Part shown: piece after piece, positions 9,974 through 20,360 of the stretch
How the letters are laid out: each line of letters opens with the position of its first letter
Position numbering within the stretch: position 1 is the first letter of the stretch
Assembly: GCF_029227915.1 (NCBI RefSeq)
Contig: NC_079889.1
Location: forward strand, 5,954,001-6,014,000
DNA length: 60,000 nt
Origin: Hydractinia symbiolongicarpus
Lineage: Eukaryota > Cnidaria > Hydrozoa > Anthoathecata > Hydractiniidae
Reading direction: 5' to 3'
Position numbers and translations under genes: made by a program
Notes under the pieces: model-generated
Database searches by the model: none
What the model was told of the DNA's origin: nothing
What the model saw: only the letters and a program-made list of their open reading frames with translations

Positions 9974-12900
9974 ATGAAGAGTTGGTTCAGGAAAGCTATA
10001 GGTAAAATATACGACACCGTGTCAGCAGTAGTAGCGGCAACTCGCGACGGTCTCGCTGATCAACTTCGGAGCGTGCGGGATACCGTTACTTACTACTATA
10101 ACAAGGCGAAGGAGCAAATCTCGAGAGGTTCGACGCTCCACGATGAGGTCCAACAGATCACCATCGAAGATGAATACCAGGGAATCGTCGACCTCAAACA
10201 CATGTTCGCCAAGGAATCGAAGCAGACCATGAACCAGGAGGGAATCGAGGAAAAACAAGCACATATTTGACGAGAATGACGCGCAATTTTTGGAAAATGG
10301 AAATCGCATCAAGACCTGGCGGTTCAACAAGAATCACCCGTTAACCAACCGTTAATGGATGCTATCATGCGAAAAATCACGCCTCACGTAGACATGCGCG
10401 TCAAGGTAGTCTACCATTTTAGCTGTGATATTTACCGAGGTGGTGGCGATGTAGCCGATTACCACAAGACCAAGAGCTCCAAGTCACAATCAAGCATGGC
10501 GGAAATCGAAGCCTGCATGGAAGAATGCGAGATGAAGCGTCTGGATCTGGAAGATGCGAAGTTCTGGACCAAAGCCTACTTACCACCTGAAAGAACCATT
10601 GAGACCCCCGGAGCTTACGAAGGTAAAATAGTCTTCAAGCATGTACAGGTCAAGCTCATCTCTACGAGGGAGCCTCTACTAGGATGTGGACCTTTGCCGG
10701 ACTGGCTGCGCGGTAAAAGGTTTATCTACAGCTTTGAAAAGACAGACGAAGGAACGGACAGCTTGTGCTTCTAGAGATGCCTAACCGTTCACTATCGGAA
10801 AGAGCGAACGCAGCGTGAAAAGCGTATCACGCGGGAAGCTCTCATATTAGCACGCGAGTACTACGAGGACCCCAAGCTAAAGCGGGAAGACGTACATGCT
10901 ACAAAGCTGGTGAATTTTGAAGGTATCGCCAAGCACTTCAAAACCAACATCAGAGTCTTTGAGCCCAAGAAGAACTTCGACAAGGCATCATGGCGGCTGG
11001 TCTATGGTCAGAATCAGCACAAGGAGGGGTTAAACACGATCAACCTCAATATGCTGGATGGTTACTGCTTCTACATCAAGAAGATGGATGTTTTGACGCA
11101 GAGCTTGGAATGCGAGGCCTGTGGTCAGATCTTCACACAAGCCTGCCACCTCACGCGGCATAAAAAGAACGGTTATGAACAGCATACGAATATCACGACT
11201 GCAAGTGGCATGGATGCCCATGTCGACCGAATAAGACCAACGTAGATATGAATAATTTCAAGCTCACAGAATTCAAGGAGGACTACATTCGAAAACGCGG
11301 CTACAACCTCATGACGGCCTGGGAGTGTGAGAACCCTCCAAAAGTCAAGAGGCTCTTCGGAAAGGAACTTCAGCCCTACCCCAACTTCACCGTGTTTGAT
11401 TTTGAAGCTCTCCTGGCACCTTTACATCAGCGGCAAACGGATGATCTAACATACATCTCGGAGCATATCCCTGTAAGTGTCGCTATCCACGATAGTCTTA
11501 ATGAACCTCCAACGTTCATCATGCACCAATACCCCAAAGCCTTGGTGCGGAACTTCGTTGAACAACTCAAACAGAGGCAAGCTCTCATCGTCAAAGAAGT
11601 CAAAAGACTGTACCCCAAGCCTGATGATTTTGACATGCTCTCTAACCAGTACCAACTAGCTTGGAACGGGTGGGTGAACCAAGTGGCTGTGATAGGCTTC
11701 AACAGCGGCAAGTACGACATCAACATGATCAAGCGGTATTTTGTCGAGCAAATTGCCAAAGACGATAACGAGAGGATCACTGTGGCAAAGAAAGATAACG
11801 AATACATGTTTCTCACCACTTCAAAGTCCAAATTTCTCGACATCAAAAACTTTCTCGCGCCCGGCATGAGTTACGATGGCTGGTGCAAGTCTCTGGAAAA
11901 TAGACTCGAAAAGCTCATGTTCCCGTATGAATAGCTTGACGGCTATGAAAAGTTGAACTATGTTGGCCCCGTCGAACACGAGGCCTTTTACAGTAGTCTT
12001 AATGGTAAAAACACACTCTCCCCCGAAGAATACCAAGCCTTCAGGGAGGAGTTCTACAAGCGCGGCTGTGTCACTATGATGGACTGCCTGGCTGAGTACA
12101 ACCTGGCAGACGCGCTACCCTTCGTCGATGCAGTAGACAAGACTCGCAACACATACTACGGGGATGAGATTGACATTTTGAAGGATGCCGTGAGCATTCC
12201 GGGTGTGTCGATGCGATATGTTCTGAAGAAGTCTCTGCGCTTGAACCCCGAGTTAAAGCTCTATGCGCAAGGAGAACCCTGCAGGCACAATTGCCAAGAC
12301 AACTGCTTCAAAGCCAGGTGCAAGGCTTGTGTCGATGTTCAAAGAACCTGTGGCGAGTGTACGAGGAATAAGGCTTACGACCTGTTGCAGACCGGAATGG
12401 TTGGAGGCCCCGCGATCGTCTTTTGCAGGTACCACGAGCGAAATGTGACAGCCATTAGATCTCACATCTATGACAAATCCCGCGAGTGCAATTCCCCAGC
12501 ACATGCACGAGTATCTGCAACAGACGGGGCGCAAGCGTGTTCCAGGAACCAAGAAGCTCTTGGGCGTGATGAAAGCTAAGAGGATCTTGTTGTACACACC
12601 CGTGCTGAAATGGTACTTCGAGCACGGGTTGAAAGTCACGGCATGTTACCAGTTCCTCAAGAACTCTAGAGGCAAGCCATTTGCCTGGTTTCCTGAGGAG
12701 ATTGCGGATGCACGACGCCAAGCTGATAAAGACCATGATAAGCGGATCGCTGGTGATACGGCCAAGTTGAAAGGGAACAGCTTCTATGGGAAGATGATCG
12801 AAGATCTGGCGCGGCACACCAACACTAACTTTACCAGGGACAAGAAGGTGATAGATGCCGCAATGAGGAGCCCATACCTTGAAGACCTTGAAGAGATCGG

Positions 12901-13497
12901 GGACGCGTATGAAGTAAGAAGAGGTAAACAAGGGGTTAGCATCGAGCGTGCTTATCAGTGCGGCATAGCCGTCTACCAACTGGGAAAGTTGTGCATGCTG
13001 GAGTTTTACTACGATTTCCCGGATCAGTACGTAGACCGCCGAGATTTTGAATATGTGTACATGAATACCGATAGCGCGTATTTTGCCATCTCCGGGGGTG
13101 AGCTGCGGTAGGTCGATCGCAAGGAAATGCTCGAGCAGTACGACGAGGATGTGAAAAACTGGCTTGTCACCGACAAGCACTCAAGTCGAACGGGAGGGTT
13201 GTTCAAACCTGAATTCATCGGGTCTAGAAGATTGCATTGACAGCCAAGTGCTATTTCGTCGAAGGCAAAAAAGGTCAAAAGTTTTCGTGTAAAGGCATGT
13301 CGAAAAGGCAGAACGAAGTGACATGGTCAAGGTACATAGGAGCACTGAAAGGCGACCTAGATACCGCTAAAAATGTAGGCTTCCGGGTTCATAACCAGGG
13401 GATGATCACTTATGAGCAAAACAAACTGAGGCTCTCGGGTTTTTACGATAAAAGAGTCGTACATGTGGATAACGTGCACACATCCCCGCTGACGTAA
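9974..13497 (+). pseudogene. Protein-primed family B DNA polymerase, Polinton A
   Basis: The start is set by TAATAAACATG. A leader (residues 1-45, VSAVVAATRDGLADQL) is shared with genes at 22638 and 39458. A C2H2-like finger (CEACGQIF ... HLTRH) and a CKWHGC motif follow at about 11110-11230. Exonuclease motifs are FDFEAL (11398), GFNSGKYDIN and YNLADA. Polymerase motif B is KLKGNSFYGK. Motif C reads YMNTDS, so the first of its two acidic residues is replaced by Asn. The motif A region is absent between about 12480 and 12530. There are stops at 10268, 10772, 11932 and 13110 and frameshifts near 11220, 12480 and 13235. The gene is dead. Its close relative is the outer copy at 39845-42662. Confidence 0.88.
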
Positions 13498-13564
13498 GAA
13501 TAGTTGGGATATTTCCAATGTTTTATGAAGTGATGCCTCACAAAACTCAATAAGAAAATAGAAT

Positions 13565-13690
13565 TTAGGCCATGTACAAAATGTAAGCAACCACAACCAA
13601 TGTGCAACTTCAAGATCCAACGCAACGGTCAATTGACAAAGCAGTGTATCAAATGCAGCGATGCATGCAACTCGAGAGACTCCATTACAC
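13565..13690 (+). pseudogene. Short zinc-finger fragment
   Basis: An open stretch reads FRPCTKCKQPQPMCNF and, 13 residues later, CIKCSDAC. Two CxxC pairs with a hydrophobic core suggest a small treble-clef finger. There is no clear start and stops follow soon, so this is either a decayed small Polinton gene or a tail of the polymerase. The opposite-strand ORF over the same bases looks like a shadow. Confidence 0.35.
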
Positions 13691-13699
13691 CAACATGCA

Positions 13700-14320
13700 A
13701 CTAATGTGGATCGCGGATAACCAAACCAAGGGCCATCGATATATATCTGAGTAAAGTAGGTCGCGTTGAATAGATTTGTGTTTTTTCTCACAACTTTGAG
13801 TCACTCCTTTTCAGTATGAATCGGTAAAAACAAGAACAAACTCATTTGCCTCATCCATTCAAAAATGATAAACATTTCTGAATAATCAGGAGGTTTTCTG
13901 TATGATGCGTAAACGACCTAACTGGTGATGCGTGAATTTTCACACAGGTAATACTCAAGGTGATACTGAATAGCTATATACGAAGTTCGATATATATTAA
14001 AATTGTGGTACCAGGCTTAGACCTGGCTGAAGGTGATGGATTGGCGGGCAAGACCATGCCTTACCTGGAGGCGGCCGTCTCGCTCCGGTTTCTACCACAA
14101 CTGTGCCAGTCCGGAAAAATTGTGCCTAAATGCCGGTTAAATGTCAGTGCCAGGAACGGCCTCTGAAAGCGGTCACTTAAAAAGGTTTCGTTAATGCGTA
14201 GTACAAGCACGACATTCTGTATAGAGTATAAAGAGCAAGTACGCTAAGCCTGCAAAGCAGGACAGCACTGCAAAAACACCTCGGATATAGAAAACCAAAG
14301 GCTCTGAGTGGTATAATCGC
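13700..14320. other. Spacer with no recognised gene
   Basis: No homology was seen to the B element, where X1 follows the polymerase after only about 215 bp. A GC-rich patch at 14000-14170 contrasts with its AT-rich surroundings and could be a foreign insert. No coding signal is convincing on either strand. Confidence 0.3.
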
Positions 14321-14329
14321 AGAATCAAA

Positions 14330-14370
14330 AACCCTCTGGGTTCAAACAACAACAAAACACCCAGAGGGTT
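14330..14370. terminator. 12-bp stem hairpin between genes
   Basis: AACCCTCTGGGT (14330-14341) and ACCCAGAGGGTT (14359-14370) form a perfect 12-bp stem with a 17-nt loop. It lies downstream of the polymerase and just before the X1 gene. A role in RNA 3' end formation or processing is inference only. Confidence 0.4.
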
Positions 14371-14486
14371 CCCTTACGAGGGTTTTGTTTTGAAAAATAA
14401 ACATGCTATGCGAGATAATGTCTCGCAATAATTCTTCCGTATATCTTGCTCCTTGTTTCTATCGGTACAGGTTGTTAATAAATAGA

Positions 14487-15008
14487 ATGTCACATCTCGC
14501 TGATATAATCGATGTAGTCGACACACCAGCAGAAACCATCGACAAGCGACAAGCTTTGAATGATGCTATACGGAAAGGTAAACAGCATCTTTTACCGAAA
14601 AAATGTACGGAAGGTTTTGTTGACAAAGCATCAGACAAGGCAGTCGAGAAAGCGTATACGGAATTTGTTCAACGTGAGATCCACGAGAAAGGGGAAAAGA
14701 CCGCCAAGGCACTCTCTTCGCATGCGATCAGCATGCACACGAAGGCTGTAGGGAGTGTAGATTCAATCGATAGTGCTGAAGGTTTGAGACAAGATGTCGA
14801 AGCTGACCCCATCGTCAAAGACTCTATGGCGGATCTAGGGATCCTCGTATAGTCGTCATTTGGAAAGTTTCTCACGCCTCTTTTAGTCGCTGCGCATACT
14901 GTAAACCACTGCGAACTCTCCATGCCCAAAGTAGTTGAAAAGAAGGTGGACGAAGAGCAAGAAAAGTATGAGAAACCGTATATCAAAGATACACATGAGC
15001 AATCGTGA
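14487..15008 (+). pseudogene. Polinton protein X1 (A copy), one internal stop
   Basis: The start MSHLADIIDVVDTP matches the X1 protein of element B (MSELNEILDVLDTP at 35022), and the next 90 residues keep the charged helical character. An in-frame TAG at 14850 is followed in the same frame by FLTPLLVAAHTVNH, which aligns with the hydrophobic end of the B protein. An upstream ATG at 14403 would add 28 residues, but the match to B favours 14487. Function is unknown. Its fixed place between polymerase and X2/ATPase and its hydrophobic tail suggest a virion or membrane-associated protein. Confidence 0.6.
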
Positions 15009-15430
15009 AATAATAGATATAGCAAACAATGAGGTCCTGTGCAAACGCAGAATAAGAGCGCGGTATACGGACTGGTGTGGTGTTTACGGAGACTGTTACG
15101 CACGCGGTCTGATGATTTTTACACCAGCGGCTGATAGATTCCCCAGGAAATTAGGAAGTTAGAAAGTTCTTCATCAAGTGGTGGCCAGGTTCCTGCATCA
15201 AGTGGCCAGGTTTCTGCATCAAGTGGTCAAGTCCCACACAAGTCAAACGACGTATATCTCTATGGCGCTGGAGGTCTTGTTGTACTTGCTTGCGTGGCGG
15301 CAGTTGAGGTCTATATCTTCCGTAAGCAGCAGGGTGGAAAAGAGCAACCTGTTGGTGCAGAGCCATCGCCTGGCGGTTCCAGGGGGGTACGTGCGCCCCA
15401 GCCCGATACCGACTTTTTTCACATGTTATA
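14997..15430 (+). pseudogene. Polinton protein X2 (A copy), small membrane protein, frameshifted
   Basis: The carboxy-terminal part (15218-15430) reads VYLYGAGGLVVLACVAAVE, a transmembrane segment, then a Gln/Gly/Pro-rich tail ending DTDFFHML. It matches the X2 protein of element B (34101-34436), which ends DIFHMR. The amino-terminal part begins at the ATG overlapping the X1 stop and needs a frame change before 15218. A near-repeat, three copies of CATCAAGTGG-CAGG at 15172-15225, may have caused the frame change. The likely role is a single-pass membrane or capsid-associated protein. Confidence 0.6.
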
Positions 15431-15445
15431 AACCTAATAATAAAC

Positions 15446-15601
15446 ATGAGTTCTAATGTGACGCCCCTGCAAAAAGAGATAATTGACGTTCTGTATCAGA
15501 CAGTCGTGGACCTTGGGTTCACATTTGCATATGCCATGGTTGGCAAGAGGTTCCTCGGGATCTCGACCCCAGTACCAAGCTTGATACCAGCGATGCAATG
15601 A
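15446..15601 (+). CDS. Polinton protein X3 (A copy), 51 residues
   Basis: The start is fixed by TAATAAACATG. The protein MSSNVTPLQKEIIDVLYQTV... has the same position and a similar start to the 50-residue ORF at 34090-33938 of element B (KEIVDSLWEAG). It ends in ATGA, overlapping the next short ORF (15598-15693, beginning KMIAYFSAGRG), which has a weak counterpart after the B copy. The real protein may therefore be longer and both copies slightly damaged. No domain is recognised. Confidence 0.5.
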   Translation: MSSNVTPLQKEIIDVLYQTVVDLGFTFAYAMVGKRFLGISTPVPSLIPAMQ

Positions 15602-15747
15602 AGATGATCGCTTATTTTTCAGCGGGACGGGGAAGTCGTGAGATGGCCGTATCAAAGGGATGGATTCCCGCGAGTATAGTCACAAAAAAGTAAGCGCACG
15701 CAAAGTTTGTGTCTGCCTAATAGGCAGGCACAAAGAGGTTATAATAA

Positions 15748-16334
15748 ATGCTAGCATCGTGAAAGACCCGCATACAGCAATCTTCACGGGGTCTACATCG
15801 TGTGGCAAGACTCAACGTGCACTTGACCTACTGGAGAACGAGTACAAGCACCATTTCCACAACATCGTGATCCTGTGTCCAACGATCTGGTGGAACAAAA
15901 CTAACTTGGAGAGATCCTCGCTGGATGACTGCGTGTTTCTTATAGATCCCAAAGACCAGTTGTTTGATTGGATCGATCAATTCTCGAAGCGTCTAGCAAG
16001 GGATGACACTTTGTTCATCGTGGACGATTTTTTAGCGGACGAGAGCCTCGACAAGAAGCGTCAACCTCTGCTCGAGCTGGCCATCAGTGGGAGACATCGA
16101 AAGCATAGTCTCTGGCTCTTAACACAGTCTTACACGGCCTTGCCAAAAAATCTCCGTCGGCAGAAGAAGCAGCTGTTCATATGGTACCCTCACAGGCGCA
16201 GCGATATGAAGCTGGTGGTAGAAAAGGCGAACATGATCTCGGATTGGGAGTTGATCAAGACTCAGCTCAGGAATGAAACATGCGTGCTTGTATGTGAGAT
16301 TGGAGCACCCTCGGACCTGTGAAATTTTGGAGTG
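15748..16334 (+). pseudogene. A32-like genome-packaging ATPase, Polinton A
   Basis: The P-loop is GSTSCGKT (Walker A), the Walker B is LFIVDDF, and LLTQSY follows as the sensor region. The order and spacing match FtsK/HerA-type packaging ATPases of Polintons and large DNA viruses. It is closely similar to the intact 197-residue copy at 33830-33237. Compared with that copy there is a frame change right after the AATAAATG start and another near 16275, after which the true ending (LEHPRTCEILE) is in a different frame. The enzyme would drive DNA into capsids. Neighbours X1-X2-X3 precede it in both elements. Confidence 0.85.
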
Positions 16335-16409
16335 ACGCGGACATCAGTTGTACTCGGCGGGTACAACTGAAATTGGAGCATTTTTGCCTTGACTTTCAAC
16401 TAAATAAAT

Positions 16410-16604
16410 ATGACTTGTATCGAAAAATCACGAGAGGAGTTTGAGGGAGAGATCCGGAATTTGGAGGAAAAATGGAGAACTTGGAAGCGAGATATAATCA
16501 GTCGCAGTATAAGATGTGGCAGAGTGACCAACGACCGGATCGCTTTAATCGCCTGTGTCTCCTCGCTGGCTATTGGCATGATCCACTATATGATGAAATA
16601 TTAA
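16410..16604 (+). CDS. Small membrane protein, 64 residues
   Basis: The start follows AACTAAATAAATATG. A charged amino-terminal half (EEFEGEIRNLEEKW) precedes a hydrophobic helix, IALIACVSSLAIGMIHYMM, ending KY. The end resembles the membrane tail coded at 26195-26308 (LSILMYIWLKKY). It lies directly after the packaging ATPase. Function is unknown; a tail-anchored virion protein is possible. Confidence 0.4.
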   Translation: MTCIEKSREEFEGEIRNLEEKWRTWKRDIISRSIRCGRVTNDRIALIACVSSLAIGMIHYMMKY

Positions 16605-16743
16605 TACCCGGGTGTTACGGCACTAGAGGACTAAGTCACAGTTTTGTGGTTTATCAAAGCCACAAAAATTTTTGGAGTGAGCACAGTCCATGCATACACG
16701 ATCCCAGATCCAAAAACTGTAAGATAAAAATGTCTTGTGTTGC

Positions 16744-17206
16744 AAAATTATAGAGGGAGATTAAAGTGAAGAAACAGCAAATTGAGGCTCTTGAATATGA
16801 CCTGATAAAACGACAGGAATGTATTGACTATATGAATGAGGATCTCGAGGAAAAATCCCGGGAAATTGAGGCTCTTTGAAAGAGATGCAGCGCGCAGGAT
16901 CGTGGGCAGGGCAATGTGATTGTAATTTACCGTAAATATACCACACCTGACGATGACGAGTATCATCGTCTCCCGTATATGCTCCAGCGTGTTCAAAGAC
17001 GCGATATCCGCAGGATATGGAGTTGTTTCAAAGAGAAATTTCCAAAGTCGGAAGAGATTGTCGTCATTGACAAACCCAACCTTGTACGCGTCTTTAACAA
17101 GTTTGAGGAGGTAGGGCTCGTCGAACGATACAGAGGCCACTTCAAACTGATCGATCTTACTCGAGATGACTTGTACAGCCTGGGCGTTCCAGCACTAGGG
17201 GTATAA
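16744..17206 (+). pseudogene. BRO protein fragment lacking the BRO-N domain
   Basis: A coiled-coil stretch (KKQQIEALEYDL ... EDLEEKSREIEAL) is followed by a stop at 16878 and then the conserved tail domain YRKYTTPDDDEYHRLPYM ... LIDLTRDDLYSLGVPAL. The DNA-binding BRO-N part found in the B copies is missing. The first 366 bp (16768-17133) recur at 17981-18346 with about two differences. Confidence 0.7.
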
Positions 17207-17289
17207 GCGTGCACATGTTTTTGTAGCTCTTGTTGGGCCACAAAAATTACAAGCACCGTCCCAGCAGACATAATTCTGCGCTATACGTT

Positions 17290-17483
17290 CTAAAAGAAAA
17301 TGGTTTAAAGAGAACTTTCCAAAGTCCAAAGAGATTGTCATTATAGATAATCCCAATGGTGTACATGCCTTTACCAAATTTTCAGAGAAAGGGCATGTGG
17401 CGCGATACATATGCCACTTCTGGCTTCTTGACCTTATTCAAGACGAGTTATACGACTTAGTTGTTCCAGCGCTAGAAGATTAA
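17290..17483 (+). pseudogene. Second BRO tail fragment (plus copy of inverted repeat)
   Basis: About 60 codons encode ENFPKSKEIVIIDNPNGV ... LLDLIQDELYDLVVPALED. From 17340 onward the DNA is an inverted copy of 20360-19720. No BRO-N domain precedes it. Confidence 0.65.
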
Positions 17484-17569
17484 GTCGCAGTTTTTGTAGC
17501 TCTTGTCGAGCCACTGCTTGACCACTCCAGCTGCATGTTAAAAGGTAGTCAAATGTCAAAGAAAAAGGA

Positions 17570-17980
17570 TTGAAACCTATGTACAGAGCCAACAATTTAA
17601 AAACCTTTACGATATTCGAGTGCCCGTGCTGCGGTGCTGCATCAAGGCAGGGTCTACTACCGGTTATTGTTCATAGTGTATGGAGAATTTTAGATTTCGA
17701 AATGGGCCATACTATGAGGGGTTTGTATATCCAGATGATGACGAGCTTCTAGACAGAGTAGCATCAGGTGAAAAGCCGTGGGCAACAATTCCATGTGAGG
17801 AGGAAGATGAGGGGCTTGAGGTTGATATTGAAGACCGAGGTCTGCATATTGTTTCCGCTGAGGTGAACAAGTGGGGCATGCTCTGCTACGAGATCATCAA
17901 GGATAAGGACTTAAGGCTCTCGGATCTGGCGGACTTAGGGAAAATTGGCGACATATCCAACATTCAAATCGATGACAGGG
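17570..17980 (+). pseudogene. Gene P, truncated plus-strand duplicate
   Basis: This is nearly identical to the first two thirds of the P copy at 20146-19562 but on the other strand. It shares the stop after GYCS (about 17677). The start codon is lost to a small insertion near 17570, and the end is cut at 17980, where a duplicated BRO segment begins. It is part of a 641-bp inverted duplication. Confidence 0.75.
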
Positions 17981-18346
17981 GAAGAAACAGCAAATTGAGG
18001 CTCTTGAATATGACCTGATAAAACGACAGGAATGTATTGACTATATGAATGAGGATCTCGAGGAAAAATCCCGGGAAATTGAGGCTCTTTGAAAGAGATG
18101 CAGCGCGCAGGATCGTGGGCAGGGCAATGTGATTGTAATTTACCGTAAATATACCACACCTGACGATGACGAGTATCATCGTCTCCCGTATATGCTCCAG
18201 CGTGTTCAAAGACGCGATATCCGCAGGATATGGAGTTGTTTCAAAGAGAAATTTCCAAAGTCGGAAAAGATTGTCGTCATTGACAAACCCAACCTTGTAC
18301 GCGTCTTCAACAAGTTTGAGGAGGTAGGGCTCGTCGAACGATACAG
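17981..18346 (+). repeat. 366-bp direct duplicate of 16768-17133 (BRO tail)
   Basis: The segment repeats 16768-17133 base for base, apart from G/A near 18268 and T/C near 18307. It again encodes the BRO coiled coil, the same stop and the tail up to LVERY. Both borders are abrupt: gene P on the left and the small membrane protein on the right. Confidence 0.9.
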
Positions 18347-18531
18347 CGTGCTGCGGGGCAGAGTCTGAAGGAGTTTGATGAGGATATGCGGGACTATTAC
18401 ATGGCGACGCTCGAAAAAGCCCCTAAGTTATCCGACTTTTACACCCCCAACAAGCAGCAACAAGACAGTGAGTTGACGTTCATTCTTTGTTCTTTGGCAC
18501 TTCTTGGGTTTGCAGCGTATAAGTGGGCCTA
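18347..18531 (+). pseudogene. Carboxy-terminal fragment of the small Polinton membrane protein
   Basis: About 60 codons match the end of the intact protein at 28889-29287: SLKEFDEDMRDYYMATLEKA, LSDFYTP, a Gln-rich turn and the membrane helix FILCSLALLGFAAYKWA. The amino-terminal half is lost at the duplication border 18346. The integrase gene follows, as in element B. Confidence 0.8.
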
Positions 18532-18566
18532 GATGCAACGTGGGACGTTTTCGATATGTAATAAAC

Positions 18567-19511
18567 ATGTCGAAAGCAACAGCACATATCATTAACCCTG
18601 AGGAGGAGGAAAAACTAAGCAGTATCTACCACTCTCCGGAACATCTCTGGACTGGTCGAAAAGCCATCAAACTACTCGCTGTACACTCTGGCCTTTCAAA
18701 AAAGAGAATTATTCACTGGCTCTCTCGTCAACTGCTCTGGCTTAGGCATATTCGAGGGCCTAAGCGTATCAATTACCCTCATTTCACAATTACAAAGCCG
18801 AATGAAATGCACCAATTTGACTTGCTCTACATGCCTCATGACAAAGTCTATGGAAACACGTATAAGTACATCCTCACAGGCATTGACGTGGCCTCGAGGT
18901 ATAAAGTAGCTAGACACCTGAGAACGAAAAAGGCTAGTGAGGTCGCCGACATGCTTAAGGATATTTGCAAGTGACAAAGCTGTTAGAAAGCAAAGAAATC
19001 AAGATAAAGCGTGCAACTACCAAATACCACCACACTTTCACGGCGTTCGTCGAGAGCTACAACAAGGTGCTCGCGGAAAGGCTCTTCAAACCTCAAGATG
19101 CGCAAGAGTTGGTCACTGAGGAACAGAGTAGTACATGGGTTAAACACCTCTATGCTATCGTCAAGAGTTTGAACAACACCAAGACCGCGATGATAGGGGT
19201 GAAATCCTCGAAAGCAATCAAGCTGGATGAAGTCCCGCTTACGAAAAGCGAAGGTCATCCTGAAGAAAAGCCTCTACCCGATGATTGTCTATACTTGTAT
19301 TTGCTGCGTCCTGGAGAGGAGCGGTGATGCTAAAAGACGAACAACAGACGCTTGGTGGAGTAAAAACACATATAGACTCAACCGTATTGTGACTGGTACC
19401 CGTCTCCTGTAATATTAGGCTGATGAACCTGATCGAGGCTTTGTGTCAGAGGAGCTGATGCTAGCACCAGAGTATGTTGAAGTACCTCCGGAACATGTTA
19501 AAGAGTGGTAA
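18567..19511 (+). pseudogene. Polinton retroviral-type integrase (A copy), internal deletion
   Basis: The start follows ATGTAATAAACATG. The amino-terminal zinc/helical region leads to HQFDLLYMPHD, the first catalytic Asp, and YKYILTGIDVASR. At about 18972 the sequence jumps to the region after the second catalytic Asp. The segment that holds MIDAGTEF in element B is missing, so the active site is incomplete. The frame resumes with TKYHHTFTAFVESYNK (catalytic Glu). The end is broken again near 19310. The enzyme would join the inverted-repeat ends to target DNA. Confidence 0.85.
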
Positions 19512-19561
19512 ATTTGTTGTTTTTGTGGTAGTTAACGTGAACCATAGGTTCACGTTAATAC

Positions 19562-20146
19562 CTACCCGTGCAACATCCCTTTAATCATCATCGGAGTTAT
19601 CATAGCAATCGGATGAAGACGGGTATATTCATAACGATGTAAGGTGTAGAATGGATAGCCATAGACGATTCCCGTGATAACATTAGGCTCGCTATCAAGG
19701 TTGATGATGTCAACCAATGCCCTGTCATCGATTTGAATGTTGGGTATGTCGCCAATTTTCCCTAAGTCCGCCAGATCCGAGAGCCTTAAGTCCTTATCCT
19801 TGATGATCTCGTAGCAGAGCATGCCCCACTTGTTCACCTCAGCGGAAACAATATGCAGACCTCGGTCTTCAATATCAACCTCAAGCCCCTCATCTTCCTC
19901 CTCACATGGAATTGTTGCCCACGGCTTTTCACCCGATGCTACTCTGTCTAGAAGCTCGTCATCATCTGGATATACAAACCCCTCATAGTATGGCCCATTT
20001 CGAAATCTAAAATTCTCCATACACTATGAACAATAACCGGTAGTAGACCCTGCCTTGATGCAGCACCGCAGCACGGGCACTCGAATATCGTAAAGGTTTT
20101 TAAATTGTTGGCTCTGTACATAGGTTTCCATCTTTTTCTTTGACAT
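19562..20146 (-). pseudogene. Gene P (A copy, minus strand), one stop
   Basis: The protein from METYVQSQQF to the end (RYEYTRLHP) is almost the same length as the intact 177-residue copy at 30615. A TAG after GYCS (about 20022) interrupts it; the plus-strand duplicate at 17570 shares this stop, so the duplication came after the mutation. An alternative start 15 bases upstream gives MSKKK. It is tail-to-tail with the integrase. Function is unknown; a cysteine cluster is at residues 28-45. Confidence 0.65.
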
Positions 20147-20215
20147 TTGACTACCTTTTAACATGCAGCTGGAGTGGTCAAGCAGTGGCTCGACAAGAGC
20201 TACAAAAACTGCGAC

Positions 20216-20360
20216 TTAATCTTCTAGCGCTGGAACAACTAAGTCGTATAACTCGTCTTGAATAAGGTCAAGAAGCCAGAAGTGGCATATGTATCGCGCC
20301 ACATGCCCTTTCTCTGAAAATTTGGTAAAGGCATGTACACCATTAGGATTATCTATAATT
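20216..20360 (-). pseudogene. BRO tail fragment fused to the capsid gene
   Basis: DNPNGVHAFTKF ... YDLVVPALED is the BRO tail, here joined in frame to the middle of the capsid protein at GVLLLF (about 20360). The junction coincides with the border of the 641-bp inverted duplication. Confidence 0.7.

Noticed and set aside
13357-13791. 144-codon minus ORF near the polymerase end
   Set aside because: It overlaps the polymerase terminus and a cysteine-rich plus-strand fragment; no domain on the minus strand could be supported.
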